Positions 55,060 to 64,000 of a DNA stretch of 64,000 bases are shown here, piece after piece. The stretch covers positions 2,347,501 to 2,411,500 of the forward strand of contig CATNEN010000005.1 in NCBI GenBank assembly GCA_950097015.1, written 5' to 3'. Below the pieces are notes generated by a model, which was given only the letters and a program-made list of their open reading frames with translations, ran no database searches and was not told where the DNA came from. Both the position numbers and the translations under genes were made by a program. The first letter of the stretch is position 1. The number at the start of each line of letters is the position of its first letter. The DNA comes from Macrostomum hystrix (taxonomy: Eukaryota; Platyhelminthes; Macrostomidae).

Positions 55060-56640
55060 CTTTCCCCTGTCTTCCCTCTTTCCTCTCTCTCCCCTCTTTC
55101 CCCTATCTCCCCTCTTTCCCCTGTCACCCCTCTTTCCCCTCTCTCCCCTCTTTCCCTCTTTCCCCTATCTCCCCTCTTTCCCCTGTCTCCCCTCTTTCCT
55201 CTCTCTTCCCTCTTTCCTTTCTCTCCCCTCTTTCCCTTCACTCCCCTATTTCCCCTCTTTCCACTCTCCTTCCTCTCTCCCCTCTTCCCCTCTTTCCCCT
55301 CTTTCCCCTATATGTCCGCTCTTTCCCCTATCTCCCCTCTTTCCCCTCTCTTCCCTCTTTCCTTTCTCTCCCCTCTCTCCCCTCTTTCCCCTCTTTCCCC
55401 TCTTTCCACTCTCCTTCCTCTCTCCCCTCTTCCCCTCTTTCCCCTATCTCCCCTCTTTCCCCTGTCTCCCCTCTTTCCTCTCTCTTCCCTCTTTCCTTTC
55501 TCTCCCCTCTTTCCCTTCACTCCCCTATTTCCCCTCTTTCCCCTCTTTCCCCTCTTTCCACTCTCCTTCCTCTCTCCCCTCTTCCCCTCTTTCCCCTATC
55601 TCCCCTCTTTCCCCTGTCACCCCTCTTTCCCCTCTCTCCCCTCTTTCCCTCTTTCCCCTATCTCCCCTCTTTCCCCTGTCTCCCCTCTTTCCTCTCTCTT
55701 CCCTCTTTCCTTTCTCTCCCCTCTTTCCCTTCACTCCCCTATTTCCCCTCTTTCCACTCTCCTTCCTCTCTCCCCTCTTCCCCTCTTTCCCCTCTTTCCC
55801 CTATATGTCCGCTCTTTCCCCTATCTCCCCTCTTTCCCCTCTCTTCCCTCTTTCCTTTCTCTCCCCTCTCTCCCCTCTTTCCCCTCTTTCCCCTCTTTCC
55901 ACTCTCCTTCCTCTCTCCCCTCTTCCCCTCTTTCCCCTATCTCCCCTCTTTCCCCTGTCTCCCCTCTTTCCTCTCTCTTCCCTCTTTCCTTTCTCTCCCC
56001 TCTTTCCCTTCACTCCCCTATTTCCCCTCTTTCCACTCTCCTTCCTCTCTCCCCTCTTCCCCTCTTTCCCCTCTTTCCCCTATATGTCCGCTCTTTCCCC
56101 TATCTCCCCTCTTTCCCCTCTCTTCCCTCTTTCCTTTCTCTCCCCTCTCTCCCCTCTTTCCCCTCTTTCCCCTCTTTCCACTCTCCTTCCTCTCTCCCCT
56201 CTTCCCCTCTTTCCCCTATCTCCCCTCTTTCCCCTGTCTCCCCTCTTTCCTCTCTCTTCCCTCTTTCCTTTCTCTCCCCTCTTTCCCTTCACTCCCCTAT
56301 TTCCCCTCTTTCCCCTCTTTCCCCTCTTTCCACTCTCCTTCCTCTCTCCCCTCTTCCACTCTTTCCCCTATCTCCCCTCTTTCCCCTGTCTCCCCTCTTT
56401 CCTCTCTCTTCCCTCTTTCCTTTCTCTCCCCTCTTTCCCTTCACTCCCCTATTTCCCCTCTTTCCACTCTCCTTCCTCTCTCCCCTCTTCCCCTCTTTCC
56501 CCTCTTTCCCCTATATGTCCGCTCTTTCCCCTATCTCCCCTCTTTCCCCTCTCTTCCCTCTTTCCTTTCTCTCCCCTCTCTCCCCTGTCTCCCCTCTCTC
56601 CCCTCTCTCCCCCTCTCCCCTATCTCCCCTCTTTCCCACT
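55060..56640. repeat. Polypyrimidine array with a higher-order period of about 279 bp
   Basis: Continuous CCCCTCTTTCCCCTATCTCC-like pyrimidine sequence. Rare purine-containing marks (TATATGTCCGCT, TTCACTCCCC, CCACTCTCC) recur in fixed order; TATATGTCCGC is at about 55312, 55802, 56081 and 56514. The 55801-56079 block repeats almost exactly at 56080 (279-bp shift). Long plus-strand frames result from lack of stop codons only. Confidence 0.93.
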
Positions 56641-57857
56641 CCCTGCAACTGTAATCATTTTCTTTTATACCATAAAGTTCCTGCCTCTCTCCGTTGACGG
56701 CAATTTCTCTGTTTTTATTTTCGTTTTCGCTCGTTTTTCACCAACAATTTAGAAAATCTGACCTTTCTAAGCCGGTTTAGATAATCCGCAGTGCATGCTG
56801 CAATACCACAATGGGCAGCGTTCTCTAGACATTTAAATCACATCATTCGAATGTCTGAAAAGAGTTTCACAATGGACTTAGTATACATGACCGATTCAAG
56901 AAAATGTCGCTTTTAAACAAAAAGAATAGGATTCCGATTATACTCAATCAAACGCGTTGGTTATTTCACAAAGAGGTTCACCAGACCCGACTGCCTGATT
57001 ATTAATAAAGGTAAATAAGAAAATTTACGCACTCAGCAATGGTCACGTGATTATTATGAGTGAAATTACCTTTAATCAGGATGGCCATGGATGATTTATT
57101 TAAATAGAAAAACAGTAATGACTCGAATTCTTATAGGGGATTAGGGGAAAATTCGGCCCAGCATATATGATGGGCCTAGTTAATAACCAATTTCAATTCG
57201 GTGAGGATTTCAGTCTAAACTGACTGTTTGGGATAAGCGTAGATAAATCTTTTCACACCCCTGACTAATTTCACCCCTCCTTTCCGCTATCCTTCTTCTT
57301 CCTCTTTTAACTAATCTCTCCCCAGAAATAATCATCATCATAAGCTGCTCACTTTGAGAGGCCTTTCTTCTTCTACTAGAAGAGAAACAATTTCCTGAAG
57401 CCACGCTTGGACACAGATGAATCGTTGGCACTTGAGCCACACCACACGCCTGCCTGCGCGGACCCCAGGTGCGAGGAGTTTAGGGTTGAATGCAAATTAA
57501 CTGTTTAAAACCTTCTCCGCTGAGTCCGTTCCGCGTCTTATGGTGGGGATCATTTTGGCTTGGCATAAATCTTTTGTAGCTTAATAAATATTTCCCGGGT
57601 GTTTGAGGAGACCCATGCAGCAAGGTTAATTAGCGGTCAAGAAATTGGCGGAAGTCAATAAACTGCCAATTCTCGCAATGTTAATCCTGAGCCGGGCCGC
57701 CCAACTGTCACTTAGCTTAGCAATTTGCCCGTCACAGTTTGCTTACTCGGAAAATATAAGTATATCCTTTGAGCTCTCTTATCGAAATCAGTCATCTCTG
57801 CTTCTACGCCACTTCTTCACTTTATATACTCCAGAGTCCAGACTTTGCTTGCTCAAT
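56641..57857. other. Unique spacer
   Basis: Single-copy DNA with no recognised gene. Confidence 0.5.
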
Positions 57858-58125
57858 CTCTCCTCTCTCTCATCTCATCTCATATCTCATCTCCTATCAT
57901 CGCTCATCTCCTCCCATCTCTCCTCTCATATCATCTCTCATCTCATCTCCTCTCTCATCTCCTCTCTCATCTCCTCCATCTCACCTTTCATCTCTCATCT
58001 CCTCTCACATCATCTCTCATCTCCTCTCCTCTCACCTCTCATCTCTAATCTTCTCTCATCAACTCTCCTCTCATCTCTCACCTCCCCTCATCTCTCATCT
58101 CCTCTCCTACCATCTATTCTCCCAT
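57858..58125. repeat. Degenerate CTCATCTC repeat
   Basis: Short pyrimidine-rich units of CTCATCTCCTCT type with variable length (5-14 bp). It interrupts the frames around it and is not part of a gene I can recognise. Confidence 0.85.
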
Positions 58126-58914
58126 CCCGGTTCTTCTGTTCCTCTAGAAGAGGCGAATATCTACCTGATTAACCAGAGGAAATGCCGACTGTGCGGCAAA
58201 CTTCGAAAATTGGCTTTCAAGGCTTGGAGGGACGGAGAGTGGGAAATTTTAATGCCATTTCACATTTTCCCAACTGATAAGGAGGCATTCTAAATTTATA
58301 AAATTTGTGCCGTACTTAAACCAGCATGTCTCTAATGTCATCAGTCGGATCAAGGGCTCACAAACACACCAAGGCACACTTCTAAAAGCAATGAATTTCC
58401 ACTCGCGTAATTTTAAAAGGCCTAGCCAAGCTTGGCTATGATGTTGATAGCCACAGTAATATAGACTATCTAGTATTACCGAAGACAGATTTCTGCTGCT
58501 TAATGTCGGCTAGATATTTTTAATGTCTCTCTGACTCTGTCTCTCTCATGGACAGTGGCGCAAATTATTTACACTATAACAGGTCTTTATAGTGGATTGA
58601 TAGTTAGTTAGGACCAAATCGGCAACTTATTTTTATCTACATTTTATTGCGGCTAAAAGCATTTCTCAGGATCAATATTGTCTCTTCCCTTTATTTGTTG
58701 AATAGTGTGCACTAAATTATGCCATTTTAGTGAAGCATTTTACTGCTTCAACTCCTGCTTCACAAATCTGTGTAACAGTTTATTGTTGCATAGGTATTGT
58801 TAAACACTGATTAGATAAGGCTAATTTAATTGCGGACTGAATCGGAAACTGATAACACTTGGCAGGGCTTGAATACAACTAGAGAGGGGCTGCTGCTGGA
58901 CTGACGAGATCAAG
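58126..58914. other. Unique spacer
   Basis: Single-copy AT-rich DNA; nothing recognised. The minus-strand frame of the next array continues into its right end (to 58821). Confidence 0.5.
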
Positions 58915-61190
58915 GAGTGACTGATGATCTCGGAGTGAATCCCTGAGTGACTGCTGATCTCGGAGTGAATCCCTGAGTGACTGATGATCTCGGAGTGAAT
59001 CCCTGAGTGACTGCTGATCTCGGAGTGAATCTCTGAGTGACTGATGATCTCAGAGTGAATCCCTGAGTGACTGATGATCTCGGAGTGAATCCCTGAGTGA
59101 CTGATGATCTCTGAGTGAATCCCTGAGTGACTGCTGATCTCGGAGTGAATCTCTGAGTGACTGATGATCTCGGAGTGAATCTCTGAGTGACTGATGATCT
59201 CGGAGTGAATCCCTGAGTGACTGATGATCTCGGAGTGAATCCCTGAGTGACTGATGATCTCGGAGTGAATCTCTGAGTGACTGATGATCTCTGAGTGAAT
59301 CTCTGAGTGACTGATGATCTCTGAGTGAATCCCTGAGTGACTGATGATCTCGGAGTGAATCTCTGAGTGACTGCTGATCTCGGAGTGAATCTCTGAGTGA
59401 CTGCTGATCTCGGAGTGAATCTCTGAGTGACTGCTGATCTCGGAGTGAATCTCTGAGTGACTGATGATCTCGGAGTGAATCCCTGAGTGACTGATGATCT
59501 CTGAGTGAATCTCTGAGTGACTGATGATCTCTGAGTGAATCTCTGAGTGACTGATGATCTCGGAGTGTATCTCTGAGTGACTGCTGATCTCGGAGTGAAT
59601 CTCTGAGTGACTGATGATCTCGGAGTGAATCCCTGAGTGACTGATGATCTCTGAGTGAATCTCTGAGTGACTGATGATCTCTGAGTGAATCCCTGAGTGA
59701 CTGATGATCTCGGAGTGAATCTCTGAGTGACTGCTGATCTCGGAGTGAATCTCTGAGTGACTGCTGATCTCGGAGTGAATCTCTGAGTGACTGATGATCT
59801 CGGAGTGAATCCCTGAGTGACTGATGATCTCTGAGTGAATCTCTGAGTGACTGATGATCTCTGAGTGAATCCCTGAGTGACTGATGATCTCGGAGTGAAT
59901 CTCTGAGTGACTGCTGATCTCGGAGTGAATCTCTGAGTGACTGATGATCTCGGAGTGAATCCCTGAGTGACTGATGATCTCGGAGTGAATCCCTGAGTGA
60001 CTGATGATCTCTGAGTGAATCCCTGAGTGACTGATGATCTCTGAGTGAATCCCTGAGTGACTGCTGATCTCGGAGTGAATCTCTGAGTGACTGATGATCT
60101 CGGAGTGAATCTCTGAGTGACTGATGATCTCGGAGTGAATCCCTGAGTGACTGCTGATCTCGGAGTGAATCTCTGAGTGACTGATGATCTCGGAGTGAAT
60201 CCCTGAGTGACTGCTGATCTCGGAGTGAATCTCTGAGTGACTGATGATCTCGGAATGAATCTCTGAGTGACTGATGATCTCGGAGTGAATCTCTGAGTGA
60301 CTGATGATCTCTGAGTGAATCTCTGAGTGACTGATGATCTCGGAGTGAATCCCTGAGTGACTGCTGATCTCGGAGTGAATCTCTGAGTGACTGATGATCT
60401 CGGAGTGAATCCCTGAGTGACTGCTGATCTCGGAGTGAATCTCTGAGTGACTGATGATCTCTGAGTGAATCTCTGAGTGACTGATGATCTCGGAGTGAAT
60501 CCCTGAGTGACTGCTGATCTCGGATTGAATCCCTGAGTGACTGCTGATCTCGGAGTGAATCCCTGAGTGACTGCTGATCTCGGAGTGAATCCCTGAGTGA
60601 CTGATGATCTCGGAGTGAATCCCTGAGTGACTGCTGATCTCGGAGTGAATCTCTGAGTGACTGATGATCTCTGAGTGAATCTCTGAGTGACTGATGATCT
60701 CGGAGTGAATCCCTGAGTGACTGCTGATCTCGGAGTGAATCCCTGAGTGACTGATGATCTCGGAGTGAATCCCTGAGTGACTGATGATCTCGGAGTGAAT
60801 CCCTGAGTGACTGCTGATCTCGGAGTGAATCTCTGAGTGACTGATGATCTCGGAGTGAATCCCTGAGTGACTGCTGATCTCGGAGTGAATCTCTGAGTGA
60901 CTGATGATCTCTGAGTGCATCTCTGAGTGACTGATGATCTCGGAGTGAATCTCTGAGTGACTGCTGATCTCGGAGTGAATCTCTGAGTGACTGATGATCT
61001 CGGAGTGAATCCCTGAGTGACTGCTGATCTCGGAGTGAATCTCTGAGTGACTGATGATCTCGGAGTGAATCTCTGAGTGACTGATGATCTCGGAGTGAAT
61101 CTCTGAGTGACTGATGATCTCGGAATGAATCTCTGAGTGACTGATGATCTCGGAGTGAATCTCTGAGTGACTGATGATCTCGGAGTGAAT
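58915..61190. repeat. 30-bp minisatellite array with a 790-codon minus-strand frame
   Basis: About 76 units, all exactly 30 bp, of CTGATGATCTCGGAGTGAAT plus CCCTGAGTGA. Three biallelic positions (GATGAT/GCTGAT, CGG/CTG, CCCTG/CTCTG) combine into recurring blocks. The minus strand is open from an ATG at 61193 to a stop at 58821: repeated HSEIISHSGI followed by about 30 unique residues ending FRFSPQLN. Common variants change amino acids (I/S and G/E), so there is little sign of protein-level constraint. The start context is weak. Confidence 0.93.
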
Positions 61191-61644
61191 CATTAAATGA
61201 CTAAATGAACAATTAAGGATAATATGACGAGTCTAACATTTTTGCAACGACAAAATCTATGACTGACAGGTTTCAAAACTGATTGCTGTGTTAACAACAC
61301 TCGTTAAAAAGAATAGAACAGAAGAAGACTGCACAATAGTGATAACAAACCTCAGTGTCATTTCGCAATTAGTGTGGATATACTTGCACAATTGTCCAGC
61401 CGGCATGCTGTAGATGCAGACTATAGACAAGGAGTCAGTGCAAATCGCTGTAGACTAGCAGCGGCTAACATTTTTGAAATTCCTCACAATACCAGCCAGC
61501 GCAGTTTCTGGTTAAAGTTGCCAATTTGAAAAAGAAGAGCTTTGGAAGCAATTACGGGAGACCCGATAACTTGCTCCTGCTGCCGTTTTCGTGGGAATTC
61601 AGTCCCAGTCTAAATAGTTAGTTCCTCATACATAGAATTTCTCT
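61191..61644. other. Unique spacer
   Basis: Single-copy DNA; nothing recognised. Confidence 0.5.
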
Positions 61645-62720
61645 AGATCTGGAAATCTAGATCTTGTAGATCTGGTAATCTAGATCTTCTAGATCTGGTA
61701 ATCTAGATCTTGTAGATCTGGCAATCTAGATTTTGTAGATCTGGCAATCTAGATCTTGTAGATCTGGTAATCTAGATCTTCTAGATCTGGTAATCTAGAT
61801 CTTGTAGATCTGGCAATCTAGATTTTGTAGATCTGGCAATCTAGATTTTGTAGATCTGGCAATCTAGATTTTGTAGATCTGGCAATCTAGATTTTGTAGA
61901 TCTGGCAATCTAGATTTTGTAGATCTGGCAATCTATATTTTTTAGATCTGGCAATCTATATTTTGTAGATCTGGCAATCTAGATTTTGTAGATCTGGAAA
62001 TCTAGATCTTGTAGATCTGGTAATCTAGATCTTCTAGATCTGGCAATCTAGATTTTGTAGATCTGGCAATCTAGATCTTGTAGACCTGGAAATCTAGATC
62101 TTGTAGATCTGGCAATCTAGATTTCGTAGATCTGGCAATCTAGATTTTGTAGATCTGGCAATCTAGATTTTTTAGATCTGGCAATCTAGATTTTGTAGAT
62201 CTGGCAATCTAGATCTTATAGATTTGGCAATCTAGATTTTGTAGATCTGGCAATTTAGATCTTATAGATCTGGCAATCTAGATCTTGTAGATCTGGCAAT
62301 CTAGATCTTGTAGATCTGGCAATCTAGATTTCGTAGATCTGGCAATCTAGATTTTGTAGATCTGGCAATCTAGATTTTGTAGATCTGGCAATCTAGATCT
62401 TGTAGATCTGGTAATCTAGATCTTGTAGATCTGGCAATCTAGATTTTGTAGATCTGGCAATCTAGATCTTGTAGATCTGGTAATCTAGATCTTGTAGATC
62501 TGGCAATCTAGATTTTGTAGATCTGGCAATCTAGATCTTGTAGATCTGGTAATCTAGATCTTCTAGATCTGGTAATCTAGATTTTATAGATCTGGTAATC
62601 TAGATCTTGTAGATCTGGCAATCTAGATTTTGTAGATCTGGCAATCTAGATCTTGTAGATCTGGTAATCTAGATCTTGTAGATCTGGCAATCTAGATTTT
62701 GTAGATCTGGCAATCTAGAT
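61645..62720. repeat. 23-bp palindrome-rich minisatellite array
   Basis: About 47 units of GTAGATCTGGCAATCTAGAT plus TTT or CTT. Each carries AGATCT and AATCTAGATT, both perfect palindromes. Variants (GGTAAT, TTCTAG) occur in duplicated pairs. Confidence 0.94.
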
Positions 62721-63669
62721 ATCCTTGTCTAGTATAATCTAGACCCCTTCTTTTTAACCAAAGGTCTGTACGCATGACAAAAAGACAAAGGATCAGAAAC
62801 ATCTATTTGTACAGCGCTGACAACTAAATAGGTCACAATGAACCCTAGATGTACTGACCAAGAGAAAATTTTTCCCTAAGCTAATCTTAATCCGAATCGT
62901 TACGATCTGATAAGTTTTAGTGTCAGTTTATTAACCAACTCTTTGTTCCGGGTAGAACCAGGTAAAATAAGCGTGCTTATTTTAAAGGTGTTTAGGTGTA
63001 AAGATAACTCTAGATAACCCGAATCTCAGTAACAAAGAGATCAACTTAAACACCGGGTAGTGTGTGCCCACACAGATTATTTCGTTGCTATGAAATCCCC
63101 TTTAGCAAAAAAATCATAAATAAAGGTGGGTGCGTTTGTGTTCCTCTAGAATCCGAAAGTTTGTGAATTAGTTTAGCCACTTATTGCCCCTTAAGGGGTG
63201 TTAGGGTAAAGCACCCAGTTTTGATGCTTTTATCAAAACTGCCAATCTTTCTTCTCTGATGCGCCAAACATACAAGCGATCTAGGGCAGACACTTCCACT
63301 ATCCGCACCTTTCCCAATCTATGCAGCCGTTTAATTAGCCACCGAGACCAGAAGGTAATCCTTGGTTTGCGCAGATTACAGCGAAAACCCGCCACTCCCT
63401 TAAATCTCAGCAAAGAGGTCAGGGATATTATTGTTAATCAGGCCGTAAAACCTACACACAACTATGATTTCCCACCTTTTGGCTAACAATTTATAATGAT
63501 CAGGATGTAAGCCTGAATTTGCGCATTCCAAACTGCGTGCTTAGCGAAGGGCTCTATTAGTTTTATGGACCAATTAAATTGGGCCGCGATGAGATTGTGC
63601 AACACTGCGACTGCACTGATTTGCAGCAATGCAATACCATTTTTTAATACCTTTTAAAGCCTTCAACCA
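62721..63669. other. Unique spacer
   Basis: Single-copy DNA. Frames of 70-75 codons overlap on both strands at 63201-63486, where base composition is more balanced; no family was recognised. Confidence 0.45.
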
Positions 63670-64000
63670 TGTTCAACCATGAATTCCTAGCTTTATTATG
63701 GAATGGTTTAGCAATCCATTCTATTCCTTGCTTTAGAATGGGATGGTTTAGCAATCCATTCTATTCCTAGCTTTATTATGGAATGGTTTAGCAATCCATT
63801 CTATTCCTAGCTTTATTATGGAATGGTTTAGCAATCCATTCTATTCCTTGCTTTAGAATGGGATGGTTTAGCAATCCATTCTATTCCTAGCTTTATTATG
63901 GAATGGTTTAGCAATCCATTCTATTCCTTGCTTTAGAATGGGATGGTTTAGCAATCCATTCTATTTCTTGCTTTATTATGGAATGGTTTAGCAATCCATT
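63670..64000. repeat. 40-bp minisatellite array (runs off the right edge)
   Basis: About eight units containing CTATTCCTAGCTTTATTATG and GAATGGTTTAGCAATCCATT. Two forms alternate (CCTAGCTTTATTATGGA and CCTTGCTTTAGAATGGG). Each unit can form a hairpin through AATGG and CCATT. The array is cut by the window end. Confidence 0.92.

Noticed and set aside
55025-56752. Serine/proline/leucine-rich frames of over 450 codons
   Set aside because: All three plus-strand frames are open because pure C/T sequence contains no stop codon.
63201-63486. Overlapping 70-75-codon frames with balanced composition
   Set aside because: No recognisable domain, and both strands are equally open.

Overview
This is a stretch of animal nuclear genome. 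The evidence is a spliced bilaterian Rab GTPase-activating protein gene, a spliced NK1-class homeobox gene, tRNA-derived SINEs and a mariner element, all with GT-AG introns. I cannot place it to phylum; the diverged but complete RABGAP1-type protein and NK1 protein would fit an invertebrate, possibly a spiralian. Nothing prokaryotic or viral was seen.

The dominant feature is tandem repetition. By my estimate about half of the 64 kb lies in roughly 29 minisatellite arrays with units of 16 to 59 bp. Most arrays have their own unit, and most long open frames in the window are by-products of arrays whose unit length is a multiple of three (21, 24, 30, 39 bp).

Layout. 1-12.6 kb: five arrays separated by unique DNA, plus an internally deleted mariner at 6993-7933. 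12.6-13.3 kb: two tRNA-derived SINE-like elements, the first carrying a long inverted repeat. 13.8-16.7 kb (minus strand): an intact secreted PAN/LamG-like gene and a 5'-truncated paralogue. 19.9-33.7 kb (plus strand): a ten-exon RABGAP1/RABGAP1L-type gene whose exons I could join in phase into a 1013-residue protein with PTB, DUF3694-like, TBC and coiled-coil regions. Seven of its nine introns hold a private minisatellite, one holds a SINE and one is only 92 bp. 33.9-48.7 kb: no recognised gene, but a succession of arrays, several of which descend from a common 30-bp ancestor. 48.9-52.1 kb (minus strand): a three-exon NK1 (slouch/NKX1-type) homeobox gene. 52.7-64 kb: more arrays, including long polypyrimidine tracts and a 2.3-kb 30-bp array.

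Functional picture. The RabGAP protein should inactivate Rab GTPases on endosomal/Golgi membranes; both TBC catalytic fingers are present. The NK1 protein should be a nuclear transcription factor of mesoderm or nervous system. The LamG protein should be secreted. These genes show no obvious pathway link. The points most worth a second look are: a 2.69-kb array (35621-38310) that is one open frame with mostly synonymous variation and splice-site-like borders; an intron array made of about 150 acceptor-like units; an intron array of nuclear-receptor-like IR1 palindromes; a 21-nt microexon; and a family of adjacent arrays that can be ordered by descent.
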